Shown piece after piece: positions 1 through 11,424 of a DNA stretch of 64,000 bases. How positions within the stretch are numbered: the first letter of the stretch is position 1; every line of letters starts with the position of its first letter. The DNA is from Osedax fenrisi (Eukaryota > Annelida > Polychaeta > Sabellida > Siboglinidae), in assembly GCA_964019155.1 (NCBI GenBank), contig OZ025241.1, positions 25,934,059-25,998,058 of the forward strand. Reading direction: 5' to 3'. Position numbers and translations under genes: made by a program. Under the pieces are notes generated by a model. That model ran no database searches, was not told where the DNA came from, and saw only the letters and a list, made by a program, of their open reading frames with translations.

Positions 1-96
1 GGCTCGGCTCGGGCTCGTTTAGCTAGACTCTCGGCTCGGCTTGGGCTCGTTTTTTTTCCTAAAATGAAACTCTGATCGGCCTCATTTACATCACTA
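1..96. mobile_element. hAT-type MITE, GAGCCGAG family, right end only
   Basis: The first bases are repeats of GGCTCGG and GGGCTCGTTT, the reverse complement of the GAGCCGAG/AACGAGCCC arrays seen at 46.7 and 57.4 kb. The element ends at 96 in TCATTTACATCACTA, the same terminal inverted repeat as in those two copies. The other end lies outside the window, so the target duplication (expected to be the 8 bp after 96) cannot be checked. No coding capacity is seen. Confidence 0.75.
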
Positions 97-285
97 GTCT
101 GAACGTAGGTATCTATATAAATATTGTGGTTTTATAAAATCGTATTTATGAACGAGATTTTAGAATCGAGTTCCTACCTATTTATTAAGTGAAAGAACGC
201 GATCGGAAGCTTGATCACATTATCCCAATTTATTACTAAATAACATATTCGTATACGTATATATATATATATATATATTTAATTT
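97..285. other. AT-rich spacer
   Basis: Unique-looking AT-rich sequence with a short (TA)n run near 258-279. Nothing else is seen. Confidence 0.5.
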
Positions 286-289
286 TCAG

Positions 290-1080
290 TAGTAAATCTT
301 TTGATATTCTGCAAACTAATATGCAAGAGTACCTTTATAGTTTAACTAACTGGCTATTTAGTAATAAATTAACATTAAATGTAATAAAAATCCAAAGTTA
401 TGCTCTATAATATTCGAAATTCTAAATCGAAAAAGAAACTGGAATACAAGTTTATACTGAAATTATAGAGCAGGTGAATCTCTAATCGTTCCTTGGTATA
501 ATAATTAATGATAAATGTAACTGGAATTATCATATAAATTATAGCAGAGCAAAACTAAGTAGATCCATTGCTATTATAAATAAAATAATAAATAAACTAT
601 CTTTAAAAAATTATTTACAATATCATAGTATTTTTGAAAGTTATCTAAATTATTGTTCATCTATTTGGGGTAGTACATTTTTGTCTAATATTCAACCAAT
701 TATTATATTGCAAAATAGTTTTTTTCTTTTAATCTAGATATAGATAACATTTATAAAAAATGCAATCGTTTACAAATTTAAATATATTATAAATATTAAT
801 ATGTTAAATATATAAATAGATACATGACTAAATCTTTGCCTATAATTTTACAATATCTTTTTACACAAAATACAAATATGTATAAGCCTTTATCTATAAA
901 ATTGGTGTTACCCAAAATAAGAACACATAGAAAATCGTTTTGCCTCTCTAACAAAGTTCCTGAGACGTGGATACATTACCAGCTTCTTTTAACAACTTAA
1001 TAAATAAAACAACTGAAAAAAATATTAAATTAGGTATTACCTTTCCGTATTAGTTAACTTTTTTATATTTGTTGTTGTGT
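290..1080 (+). pseudogene. LINE reverse transcriptase C-terminal fragment (LINE B-like)
   Basis: Plus-strand translation across several frames gives the end of a Jockey-superfamily ORF2: a block reading NWLFSNKLTLNV (300-380), then FLGIIINDKCNWNYHI (490-540), LNYCSSIWGS (640-675), and a C-terminal piece with KTRTHRKSF-like residues (900-950). The same blocks occur in order at the end of LINE B (14.45-15.1 kb: WLCANKLTLNLKKS, FLGVFIDDKLDW, YYCAHIWGN). Stops and frameshifts are frequent, so this is a dead 5'-truncated copy. The 3' part to about 1250 is T-rich untranslated sequence. It could belong to a sister family of LINE B rather than the same one. Confidence 0.7.
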
Positions 1081-2330
1081 TTATTTTCTTTTATCTTTAT
1101 ATCTTTTTTATTTTATTATTTTTACACATTTTATGCATTTATTTCAATTGTTTTATATATTTTTAAGAATGCGTGCTTATGCTTATGATTATATTAGAAT
1201 CATATAGAGTGTAAACACTCAGGAAAAAATAAAAGCAAAGCATGACTAGGTATTTCCCACTCAACTTGATAACAACAATACTAGAATACAAAATAAGCAA
1301 TAACAAAATATAAGAAAATTATAAAATGACAATAACTTATTTTAAAATGTAAAATGTTGTATATCATTAGAACTATACTTTTGTATATATACACTTGTAT
1401 ATATTATTAAAGTGATTTGTAAAGTGATTTATAAGCATGCTTATATATTCATATATGCACGCGGCACTCGTGAATATTTGACTATAACCAATACATACAG
1501 GTTCACTAATGCGATTATCCACGCCCTAGTGACTCATTAACACCGCGATGACTAATGAGTACTAATGACTCACCGGCTACAGTTAGGCTATGCTTTATAC
1601 ACGACATATAGCGTACCGTACATTGTGCATACGCCATACAACGGGAATCCTAACCGAAATAAATATATTTCTATAAAGTATGTTTTTACTGATATATATA
1701 TATATATATCAAACCGACAATTTAAGCTATTCTTATATTTAATATAGTGTATATGTAGATGGAGATCTGTTTTACAATATTTACAATTAAAATCTATGTT
1801 ATATATTATATATATAACAACTGTTACTAATCATGGCTTACATTAACACACACATAATAACTGTAGGACTACTACTGTACTATTGATATGGATTTGTTAG
1901 CGCACGGCGCGGTGTTTATTGCGGTGATTTCGGTGTATTCATCATCAATGATGATTCATCATACATGCGAGTTGCGCATCTAAAGGTTCATTCGCTTTGG
2001 TACTGCACACCATCACTACGTAGTACGCACATGACATAGCGCATATTATGTTACTGTATTGGTGTATACAACTGTGCTGCTAATGCATTACTGTGCTACT
2101 ACTATTTAACATATATCTATATATATAATTAAACATATATAGTTTATTAGGTAAACAAACAAAAATAAACAAAAATATGGACCACGGAATATATATGATT
2201 TGATACCAAAATCGACATAGTACAACAATTAACATTGGGTTTACATATAATAACGAAACGACTTGGTGTGTGCACGCCGAACAAAATATAAGTAAACATA
2301 TACCATATTATTAGGTTACAATGTCTTTTA
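1081..2330. other. AT-rich spacer, no gene seen
   Basis: Holds the probable 3' UTR of the preceding LINE fragment (to about 1250), short TA runs (1697-1709, 1800-1816) and otherwise unique-looking DNA. Short open frames of 60 codons show no recognisable motif and consist of microsatellite-biased residues. Confidence 0.5.
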
Positions 2331-2339
2331 AACATATTT

Positions 2340-2800
2340 AAATTAACGTACCTGCAGGTCTATCTTGCTCAGTAGTCTATGATACTTTTATTCCTCCAAT
2401 GCAACCAGGATTTCCATCTGATTTTTCAATTCATTTGTCGTACACATAGTACCGTCTACTAGTTGATCAATAAATGTTCTATTCGAACTCCTAGGTCAAT
2501 GTTTACCATTACCACGTTCCCAGAGAATCACATCTTATACTAATGTGATCTGCAACTGTGATCCGTAACTGCGAACCGCGGTCGCTGATCTCTGATCGAT
2601 GTGTTACTCTATCGAGGTTTCCATATAACTCTTTGTTAATAAAGTGATTCATTTCAATCAGTTACAGAAGTATTCGCTTGTAATTTTCATTTAGTTTCTT
2701 TTCGTTTATAGAGATTTAGTAACATCTAGGCAGGGACCCGTATTCAAGCACTAATTCCACAGTCACTTTGAACACATTTCTTTTCAGAATTTCCTGTAGA
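2340..2800 (-). pseudogene. LINE ORF2 C-terminal fragment, minus strand
   Basis: Reading the minus strand from about 2700 down to 2340 gives, with indels, the tail of a non-LTR ORF2: LYGNLDRVTHRSEISDRG, then ADHISIRCDSLGT, a basic RGNGKH segment, and RTFIDQLVDGTMCTTNEL. This order (ELYG..L..V, R.R..GH, W.P.HG, RGRPR.TYIDQL..DT) is the usual end of a LINE family that is also present at 18.6-19.8 kb. No RT palm is visible upstream, so this is a short 5'-truncated copy. The clade (I/Nimb- or Jockey-related) is uncertain. Confidence 0.6.
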
Positions 2801-3770
2801 TTTTACATCCAGATTTTACTGATAACGTGTAATCCTGCCCAACCTTTTACCAATCTTCTGTTAATATTATTGTATGTTGAATATACGTAGTTAGTAACTA
2901 CTAGTTACCTATAAGTACATATTAAATATAAATACGTAAACGTACTTGAAGTGTTTAGCCTGTATTATATCGTCGCATTTTAATCTTTTTTCTTGTTGAA
3001 ATGTATTGGTTCAAATCATGCATTCTCTTTTTTTTGCGTTTGTTTGATCCGAACATTGTTGGCTGACTCTTTTACACTGACTATTGGATCGAAGTATCGT
3101 TTAGTGTTACTATGACTAATTTCAGGTCATCTACACAGTCAAAGTCGATGCTCTTAATGACTGGTGAATATAACGTGATCTATATACATATTATACATGT
3201 AGAGGGAGTTACCGTGTCGCTTTGGAGGACTCATCACGTGATATCAATATGTCACATGGTTCGTGCATCAGGAAACCAGACTTTAACTCGTGTATGTTGA
3301 TATATTACCATAAGAGCATTTACGTTTAGTTTCACGTTGTGGTTCTTTGCGTAGCACTGTCTACAGCATACTTTTACATGTAACCGCGTTTTTAATGCTA
3401 CGGATTGTATACGGATGAAGTTAGTGATTTCAACTATATTTAGTTGGAGTTTTACCATGTGGTTTCATAGTTCTCGTAGATATGTTTATATTCAAATGTG
3501 TAAGACGATCATGTGTAGATCGATATTATATTGAGATGGGTTGGAATCTTTTTTCTGTGGTGCTTTATATGTATTTTGTTATTTGTTTACATACATCAGA
3601 TGTTCGAATGCATATATTTACGATTCTTAATTGTCTTAATTTTGCTTTATTTTTGAGAGTTATTATATGTACTCCGTATTATGTTTTGTGAACATGTGAT
3701 GTTCTTTTCCTGTAATTCACTGCATCTGTGTGTGATGCTTGATATGAATTTCCCGTGAATATCAGGATCT
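2801..3770. other. spacer, no gene seen
   Basis: Somewhat less AT-rich than its surroundings. Three short open frames (3112-3300 +, 3252-3458 -, 3482-3691 +) overlap or abut without any recognisable domain, signal peptide or codon pattern. I treat them as chance ORFs. Part of 2801-3100 may be further decayed LINE sequence. Confidence 0.4.
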
Positions 3771-3814
3771 TTTCAAACATGTCCTATCAAAATTCGTTAA
3801 AAAAGTGAAAAGTG

Positions 3815-4245
3815 TCCGACTTAGCGAGATGTCCGACTTATCCGAGATTCAGAATATCAATCAAATACGACATTAGATGCGCAGCTTGAGTGAATTAAAG
3901 GGTTACCGAAATGTGGAATTATGCAACAATTAACAACATAACATGTTGTATTCAATAATATTACTTACTAAAACTATAATATATATTATAATTTTAATTT
4001 ATATATTATTTAAAATAAAAATTTCTGACAATTTATAAATATTTCTACTTATCCAGTATACAAATCATAAAAATTACAATAATATGTGTCCGACTTATAG
4101 AGAAGTCCGACTTATCAAATCAAATTTATCCGACTTATCCGATAAATTTAACATGGTACTAGATACAAATCCAACCAAACAAATTAAATGTGTCCGACTT
4201 ATCGAGAAGTCCAACTTATCCAAGTACGACTTACCGAGAGTTGAC
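3815..4245. mobile_element. pogo/Tigger-like MITE, damaged copy
   Basis: Contains repeated GTCCGACTTAnnGAGA boxes (3815-3845, 4085-4145, 4190-4240) and ends in CTTACCGAGAGTTGACT at about 4243. The same arrangement, including the internal GATGCGCAGC..GAGT and GGGTTACC..AATGT..AATTATGC segments, is found in the intact copy at 58854-59207. The left inverted repeat is missing or replaced and the right end runs straight into a (TA)n tract. The box-containing part near 4085-4240 is partly duplicated. The open frame at 4084-4386 is a by-product of these boxes. Confidence 0.7.
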
Positions 4246-4614
4246 TATATATATATATATATATATATAGAGACATCCTCTGGGACTCTATGCTTGGGTA
4301 GTTGGACTACCTACGACTATCCTAAGATAGATATATACTTTGGTATATTTTATCGGATCTCCGCCGTGCTGATACCTCCTTCCTGAGTTGATCGTCTACA
4401 CCTAAGTTGGTGCGCTGCACCTGAGTCAGAGAATACATTCAAGTAGGCCCTCGTCATCGTCGCTACCTCGGAACTCATCTCGTGATCTCAAATACCCTCT
4501 ATTCAACGTGGTGCCCCTCTTCTCTATCGACATTTCTACCAAAACTAGTTTTTGTTTATATAAACTCTAATATTATATTATATTTTATTATATTATATTA
4601 TACTATTATTAAAC

Positions 4615-5943
4615 ATGAATTCACATTGTACCCACTGCACTCTTCCTACTATAGAGTATTATCTCACATGTAAAACATGCCCATCTAGTTTCCATTATAG
4701 TTGTCTCCATCCGTCATCCATTATATCTAGATCATGGACTCACTTAAACAACCCCCCTCCTGCTTATGCAATTGCTATTTTTAATTCGACTAATTTCTCC
4801 TTCTCCTGCCCTAATTGTCTTTCAATCAAACCCTTCACTATCCCTCACAAACTTCCTACTTCTATTACAAATACTAATCCTGCCTCCGTTATCTCCGAAT
4901 GTAATACCAAACCTGAATCCCATACTACCTCCCCCTCATCATTAGCCCTGTTATGTTCCATCTCCCTTACTCCCAAACTACTCAATATTAAAACCTCCCC
5001 CCCTCGCATATCCGTCAATCCTACAATATATCATAATTCACCCCCTACTATTACTCACCACCAACTACCTTTCAACCCCAAATCAATCAAGTTATCTCAA
5101 CCTATTGCTTATAAGTATAAACCATCATCCTCACTGCATCCCTTTCCCTCACACATTCCTTATCATAATAATTATTCATCCACCCTTACTTATTCCCGCG
5201 TGTCACAACTTAATAACTTACTTAATGAAAACTCCCTTATAATCATGCATTTAAAATCTACTGAATTAAATACCGAGTTTATAAATACACTGATTAACCA
5301 TCTTGACATACCAGCTAAATATATTACTAAGGCAACATTTACAACCCATTCTACCCAAATATATCTCATAAATTCCTCTATCGTCAAAATATTTTTCCAA
5401 AGATTTTTGATTGCTAGGAAAAACTCAAAATTTACCCATTTATTTATTCGCAATAATATTCCCTTTAATACGAGAATAAGAGGTAGAATTATCTACCATG
5501 CCTACATTAATAAACTTACTCCCCCAAATTATAAACCATACTTCAATAATCTGACTAAAACGCAGGAATTAAAAACCCCTAACAAACATAATGAATGGTT
5601 CCACTCATCAATACCAATATTACCCTCAGATATTTCTAAATGGAAGCTATCCTATGAAACTTACTTATCTTCTAAACCAAATACCTCGACTCGATTGAAT
5701 CCATCCCAAATCACTACCGACTGCTTACCCTCCCAAATCATTACTGACCCCGTATTATCCCAAAACGCTACTGAACCCTTACTATCACAAACCACTACTG
5801 ACCCCTTATCCTCCCTAATTATTACTGACCTTTTACCCTCTGAATCTATAATTGACCCATTACCCTCCCAAAATACTACTGACCCCTTACTCTCCCAAGA
5901 CACTACTGATCACTTATCCTCACCCTTACAATCTAAACAATAG
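4615..5943 (+). CDS. LINE A ORF1 protein with PHD-like zinc finger
   Basis: Intact 442-residue frame. The N-terminus has a cysteine/histidine array, C5-x2-C8, C19-x2-C22, H27-x2-C30 and C65-x2-C68, matching the C4HC3 order of a PHD finger, which is known from ORF1 proteins of some CR1-group LINEs. The middle is Ser/Pro/Thr/Asn-rich. Residues about 365-435 are a run of degenerate 8-12 residue repeats around LPSQ-x-x-TDP. The first ATG before the finger was chosen because the cysteines begin at residue 5. By analogy it should bind element RNA in the ribonucleoprotein; that role is inferred. It precedes ORF2 by 37 bp. An unbroken frame beside a broken ORF2 suggests a fairly recent insertion. Confidence 0.75.
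   Translation: MNSHCTHCTLPTIEYYLTCKTCPSSFHYSCLHPSSIISRSWTHLNNPPPAYAIAIFNSTNFSFSCPNCLSIKPFTIPHKLPTSITNTNPASVISECNTKPESHTTSPSSLALLCSISLTPKLLNIKTSPPRISVNPTIYHNSPPTITHHQLPFNPKSIKLSQPIAYKYKPSSSLHPFPSHIPYHNNYSSTLTYSRVSQLNNLLNENSLIIMHLKSTELNTEFINTLINHLDIPAKYITKATFTTHSTQIYLINSSIVKIFFQRFLIARKNSKFTHLFIRNNIPFNTRIRGRIIYHAYINKLTPPNYKPYFNNLTKTQELKTPNKHNEWFHSSIPILPSDISKWKLSYETYLSSKPNTSTRLNPSQITTDCLPSQIITDPVLSQNATEPLLSQTTTDPLSSLIITDLLPSESIIDPLPSQNTTDPLLSQDTTDHLSSPLQSKQ
5700..5925 (+). repeat. minisatellite-like repeats inside ORF1
   Basis: Roughly 30-36 bp in-frame repeats around TTACCCTCCCAA..ATTACTGACCC encode the LPSQ-x-x-TDP units at the end of LINE A ORF1. There are about seven degenerate copies, all keeping the reading frame. 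Confidence 0.7.
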
Positions 5944-5980
5944 TACATACTTTAACAATAGTACATGACTCTCAGTTAGC

Positions 5981-8792
5981 TTGTCACTAATTAATATTAG
6001 GTCCCTTAGATCTAATTCACTATTACTATTATCCTACCTGAAATATTCTAAAATTAAATTAGTTGCTATTACCGAAACATGGATATCGCCAGATGACTCC
6101 GATATATTCTCTCTCTTCCATGATATTGGATACTCTCTATTTATCTCACCTCGTATTAAAGGCCGAGGTGGAGGAGTTGGTATATTAGTTCACTCTGACC
6201 TACCATCTCCTACTATTATCTACCCTTCCTTCTCTTATAGTGATAGCCTGACAGCCTCTTTAAATTTTATGAATACTGTCTACTCCTTTACTATAATTTA
6301 TCGACCTCCAAAACAAGACTATGCCACCTTCTATAATGAATGTTATGACTATATAACTGATACTCCACTATCTAACAATAATCATAACTTTATTCTAGGT
6401 GACTTTAACTACCACTTCGAATCAAATATACATCCCCATTCCACATTCAAAAATCTTACTGACTCTCTCTCTCTACATCAATTTATAACTTTCCCTACTC
6501 ATATTGCTGGTCACACACTTGATCTAATTTTTTGTAGATCTCATAGTAGTTGTCAGTGCATCACTGATTGTTGTAAATCTGACTTAATTACCGATCATTT
6601 TCTAATAACTTGTCGATTAGTTCTTCCTCACCCCACTTCTATAGAAAAAAAATCCATCACATACAGAAACTACAGATCTCTTGATTATGATTGTTATGCC
6701 TTGGAACTTAAATTAATCCTCCTTTCATTGCCGTGTTCGATTGATTCACTCAATTATGCTCTATCTTACTTAATTGATAAATTTGCCCCACTAAAAACTC
6801 GAACTATTAATATCCATTCAAACTCTCCATGGTTTTCCTCCGAACTTGTTTCTTTCAAACGCAACCTACGTAAACTCGAACGAATCTTCCACAGTAACCC
6901 CTCTTCTAGTAACCTCTTAATATTTTCTACATATCGCAAGTTCTATAAATCTGAAATCTCTAAAGCTAAGTCTGCTTTTTATATTAGTAAAATAAATAAC
7001 CTCACATCCAATCCCCGTGCTTCTTTCGCCATTGCTCGTAAGCTTCTCTCCCCTACAATGCCTATCAATAAACCTCATATACCTAATATTGCAAAAAATG
7101 AATTATGTTATGAATTCGCTAATCATTTTACTGATAAAATTCAACGCACCTGCACTTCTATTTCATCTCTCCTACCAATTAGATCAATTAGATCAATCCG
7201 TGCATATGTATTAGTAAACCAATCCCATACTATTTTTCTAAATTCTATATGCCTTCTATTTTCACAATATCTAATCTTATTTCTAAGTCTTCCTCTTCTC
7301 ATTCTTCTGACCCAATTAACCTAGCCGCCTTTAAAAACTAAATTATACTCTATCCCCCTATATTCTTGATATTATAATTATTTCCCTAAATGATGGTATT
7401 TGTCCAACTTCCTTTAAGTATGTTATAATAACACCTATACTCAAAAAACCTTTACTTTATCCTAATATAATTGCTAACTATCGCCCCATTTCACAACTTC
7501 CGTTTATCAGCAAAATTCTGGAACGAATTGTTGCCATACAATTGAATAGATTTATAGCTGAAAATAAATTATATGATATATTTCAGAGTGCATTTAGACG
7601 AGGACACTCAACTGAAACTGCACTACAACAAATACTTAACAATATATACTCTAAAGTATCTCCATCTATCTCCTGCCAACTTATATTATTAGACCTCTCA
7701 TGTGCCTTCGATTCCTTGAGCCATTCAGTTCTTATCTCAAGATTAGAAATGATTGGTATACGCGGAACCGTACTAAAATGGTTTTCATCCTATATATTAA
7801 ATCGATCATCATCCGTTAAAATTTGCAATTTCTCTACAAAATCTCGTACTCTTCATTATGGTGTTCCCCATGGATCTGTTATCGGTCCCCTCCTCTTCTC
7901 AATATACATTCTCCCTATACATGATATTATTGGTCAATTTCCAGATGTACACTATCACATTTACGCTGATGATATTCAACTATATTCCTTCCTACCCAAT
8001 TCCTCCAATGTACTACCAGATAACTCACAATTATGTACATGTGCATCAACTATCAGATCATGGCTTCTATCTAACAATCTTCTACTCAACTCTTCAAAAT
8101 CTGCACTCCTAAATATCCCATCTAACTATCATAATTTTCCACCTGTTATCATCGACGGTATCCCCATCATCCCTTCATCATCTGTTATAAATCTTGGAAT
8201 TACTTTGGATGCTAACCTATCCCTAAATTCCCATATAGCTAATATATCTAAATCAGCTAACTACCACCTCTTCAAAATTCGTCGTATAAGAAAAGACTTA
8301 ACCAGATATCTTACAACTGTCCTCATAAATGCACTCGTCCTCTCTCGTATCGACTACTGCTCCTCACTACTTCATCTCCCTAATACTTCATTATCCCATT
8401 TAAATCGTATAATTCGTGCATCTATACGAACCATTTTCTCAATAAATCGATTTGACCATTCCATTACCGACTCCCACCAACTTATATCCAACTGGTTCCC
8501 TCAAAAAAAACGTTCCCTCCTACACCTTCTATCACTCGCTCAATAAGCAATATATTATACTTCTCCTCCGTATTTGACTTCCCTACTAACTCTAAGACGC
8601 CCACTGACTTCCTTACTTTCAAATGCTGACATTTCCCTAATTTGCCCTATTGTCTCATACCTGAAATACCATAAACGCGCCTTCAGTTATATGGTTCCAT
8701 CCCTATGGAATTCCCTCCCTGCCTCTATTAGATCAATCCATTCACATCCGTCCTTTATTACACACCTCAAAGCTTACATATCATCGATGTAA
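5981..8792 (+). pseudogene. LINE A ORF2: endonuclease + reverse transcriptase, frameshifted
   Basis: The endonuclease is open from 5981 to about 7190: NIRSLRS at the start, the catalytic glutamate in ITETW, GRGGGVGILV, IYRPP, GDFNYH, HTLDLIF and SDLITDHF. This is the AP-like endonuclease that nicks target DNA. The frame then breaks near 7190-7320 and shifts more than once before the RT resumes: NYRPISQLPFISKILERIV (7475-7530), SAFRRGHSTETAL, LLDLSCAFDSLS (first catalytic Asp, near 7690), GVPHGSVIGPLLFSIYI (7860) and YADDIQLY (7962). RT is open 7542-8546. A further break precedes the C-terminal FSYMVPSLWNSLPASIR block (8574-8792). GVPHGS replaces the usual GVPQGS. The breaks should make this copy inactive. 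Confidence 0.85.
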
Positions 8793-9073
8793 TATATTCA
8801 CTTATTTAATCATACAATATTACTATTTTTATAAATTATATTATTTTATCGTTTTGTTTATTTATTTATCTATTTATTGTTTTCGTTCTATATTGTTATA
8901 TGCACCTACGAGGGGTGGCCACACCTATGATAAGTGCTAATAAACCTTATCATCATCATCATATATAAATATGTATATTTATATATATATAAACGATGAG
9001 TTTGATTATCAATAAGTTGCCAATAACAATAGGAAGCATGTATTAGTACAGTGAGAACAACATACACCCTCTG

Positions 9074-9077
9074 ACAC

Positions 9078-9152
<75 letters not shown>
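9074..9152. repeat. (CA)n then (TA)n microsatellite
   Basis: A short CA run (9074-9092) passes directly into about 58 bp of uninterrupted TA. Confidence 0.95.
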
Positions 9153-9157
<5 letters not shown>

Positions 9158-9353
9158 CACTATTTACTACACAACACCCCCTATAAATTAGCAACTAGAG
9201 GTCGCGTAACTATAGACCATGGGATGAATAGTATCGCTTATTATTGTTATTTAATCTAATATATATATATAGTTTAACTTTAAGGAAGATTATTTATGGA
9301 AAATGTGTATTGTGTTCAATCTAATATATTATATACCTAGATACTGTTAATAT

Positions 9354-9452
9354 GTGTGTTAGTTTGTACGTGGGATTCACATTTATAATATCGCATAATT
9401 ATACGATATTATAAATGTAAATCTACACATTCACACGTACAGACCAACACAC
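9354..9452. repeat. imperfect ~100 bp palindrome
   Basis: The left half (GTGTGTTAGTTTGTACGTG, then ATTTATAATATCG) is mirrored by CGATATTATAAAT and CACGTACAGACCAACACAC. The inner arms are perfect around a short CATAATTATA centre and the outer arms have several mismatches. The structure is compatible with a foldback MITE of which only the arms remain, or with a stem-loop transcript. Confidence 0.75.
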
Positions 9453-9648
9453 CTAGAACGGTGTTGTAAACTAATGCCACTAACACTAACGCCGACATCT
9501 ACAGTTAGTGAACCACGCCCACAATTATTACGTAATCGAATTACAAGTCCTCGTCTGACGGTTTCAATTTCTCACATTTCACAATCATCGTAGAGATTAC
9601 CAGTAAATCTAGAACCAATTCTTGAAATAAGTGAATACGAATACCTTA

Positions 9649-9720
9649 TTATTCTGGTGATCCTTACAATAACAACATTATTATATATTAATTTTGTTAT
9701 TGTAAGGATCACCAGAATAA
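9649..9720. repeat. perfect 27 bp inverted repeat (hairpin)
   Basis: TTATTCTGGTGATCCTTACA plus ATAACAA (9649-9675) is repeated exactly in reverse complement at 9694-9720, with an 18 bp AT-rich loop. Confidence 0.9.
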
Positions 9721-10257
9721 TATATATATATAATTTCTAAATATTTCAAATTATTATATTTATTATATATTACCGAACTATGATATTATCTAGATAGCCA
9801 TACTAGTAATTAAACCTCATTAACTTTAACATTTATTTTACTCGAAATAAGTATTGTTCTCAACCTAAATAGATACGTATAATACGTAGGATACTACAAC
9901 AAATGTTTAGTTTCTTATATATATATATATATATATATATAATTTCTCATTATATATATATATATACACTATAGTGTATATTTTATTATAATGTTGCTAG
10001 TATATATATATGATTACATAGTTGTTATCCACATAGGAGTATTCTATTTCATAGTTATTTTAAAATAATAATGATATTTATGATATATCATAATATATTA
10101 TAATATATAATTATAATTATTTAAAATGATATTCTACTAAATTATACTTTTTGTCAACTATCCTACTATTACAATATATATTTGATGTATTGGAAGGAAC
10201 GGTATTTATAGATATTTATAATTTAAACATAGCAATTATATATTAGTCATATTAGCC

Positions 10258-10275
<18 letters not shown>
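9721..10275. other. AT-rich spacer
   Basis: Almost entirely A+T with several TA tracts (9919-9940, 9953-9966, 10259-10278). No coding signal. The palindromic octamer ACTATAGT occurs at 9968. Confidence 0.6.
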
Positions 10276-10278
<3 letters not shown>

Positions 10279-10291
<13 letters not shown>

Positions 10292-10520
10292 TGTTGTTCT
10301 TTTTATTTCGTGGATACCTTTCATCCCATCCAGGAACTTAGATGAAGTTTTCACTTATAACCAGATATGGCTCTAATGTCTCTTCGAATCCTCTCCCATG
10401 TTAAGGCCTCCATGTTTTCAACGAGAGCCAATAATTTATTTATACACAAGTATATAAGATCACTTTTAAATAATATTTTAAGACCCATTTTATAAAATTA
10501 ATTAATGGTCCGGACGAGGA

Positions 10521-10523
<3 letters not shown>
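10279..10523 (-). mobile_element. SINE copy 1 (tRNA-headed family), minus strand, head lost
   Basis: On the minus strand it runs from GTCCGGACCATTAATT at 10515, through TCTTAAAATATTATTTAAAA, the TGTGTATAAATAAATTATTG region, ACATGGGAGAGGATTCGAAG and GTGAAAACTTCATCTAAG, to a tail of CAATAACAACAACAAT near 10280. The body is colinear with copies at 16.7, 30.5 and 45.1 kb. Only the last few bases of the tRNA-like head remain; the rest is replaced by a (TA)n tract starting at 10523. Confidence 0.85.

Positions 10524-10596
<73 letters not shown>
10524..10596. repeat. (TA)n microsatellite
   Basis: About 70 bp of TA repeats with one phase break, directly at the head end of SINE copy 1. Confidence 0.95.
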
Positions 10597-10938
10597 CTAG
10601 TTAGACGTAAACTTCCACAGCGGTTAGTAGAACCTTTATTAATTACCAAAACCTTGATATTTGCACCAAATTCTCACTGACAATGTTCATACTATAGCTG
10701 ACATATTATGTGCGTCAATAGTATATTTTAATTACACTATAGTGTATATATAGTGTAAATAAAATATACTATTCATAACATATTATATACTCTATAAATA
10801 TACCCTATAGATATATATATATATATTGATGATGACGATGATGATTTTATGTAAACACTAATTCAATTATAACATTATTATAGTGTGATAATAATATATA
10901 AAAAAAACAATAAATAAAGTTAATAATTAGTACATACA

Positions 10939-10978
<40 letters not shown>

Positions 10979-11180
10979 TATGAAATCCTTAAGTATCATC
11001 AAAAAGCTAAGTGTATCTTATAATATAATATTTGCATAGTACTTATAAACAAATATTACATAAAATACATTTATAATTTTATATTAAATGTATTTTATTG
11101 ATACTAATATTAGCATTATATGATATTTTATTGGAATTACTGAACCGTGACATTTAATTTGTCACTACATTATATATGTA
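10597..11180. other. AT-rich spacer
   Basis: Contains a (TA)n tract at 10942-10974, a (GAT)n-like patch at 10828-10846 and an ACTATAGT octamer at 10736. No gene seen. Confidence 0.6.
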
Positions 11181-11182
11181 TG

Positions 11183-11230
11183 TACCATAGAGAACGAAGT
11201 GACTTCGAAATCACTTCGTTCTCTATGGTA
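11183..11230. repeat. perfect 20 bp inverted repeat, 8 nt loop
   Basis: TACCATAGAGAACGAAGTGA (11183-11202) is mirrored exactly at 11211-11230 around CTTCGAAA. The arms are far less AT-rich than the surroundings, which makes a chance origin unlikely. Confidence 0.9.
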
Positions 11231-11424
11231 TGTACTATAACATAGTGTTTTGTTTTGTTTTATTGACATATATAATATTTATTAATATATAAGGTTTCAA
11301 TATTCTATATTATATTCTTTAAGAATTTATATATATATACATATTACTATTCTTAAGTATATGTATAATAAAGTAGCTAATTATTTTAAAAAAAGTATTC
11401 GTTTATTGTAATATTAAATTAATC

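Larger units (their letters stand above)
4270..8965 (+). mobile_element. LINE A: near-full-length CR1/L2-like non-LTR retrotransposon
   Basis: A two-ORF LINE inserted in a (TA)n tract. After a 5' UTR of about 340 bp come ORF1 with a PHD-like finger, a 37 bp gap, ORF2 with AP-type endonuclease and reverse transcriptase, and a 170 bp 3' UTR. The 3' end reads GTGCTAATAAACC followed by TTATCATCATCATCAT, a trinucleotide tail like those of the L2/CR1 group. A similar 3' terminus is inserted in the SINE at 17.0 kb. ORF1 is open; ORF2 carries several frameshifts. The 5' boundary is a guess from the end of the TA run. The clade is inferred from EN and RT motifs, not from a tree. Confidence 0.85.

Noticed and set aside
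3112..3691. Three short frames on both strands
   Set aside because: Overlapping in opposite directions with no motif; judged chance ORFs.
5190..5903. Minus-strand frames of 80-87 codons
   Set aside because: Shadow frames of the LINE A ORF1 and its repeat tail.
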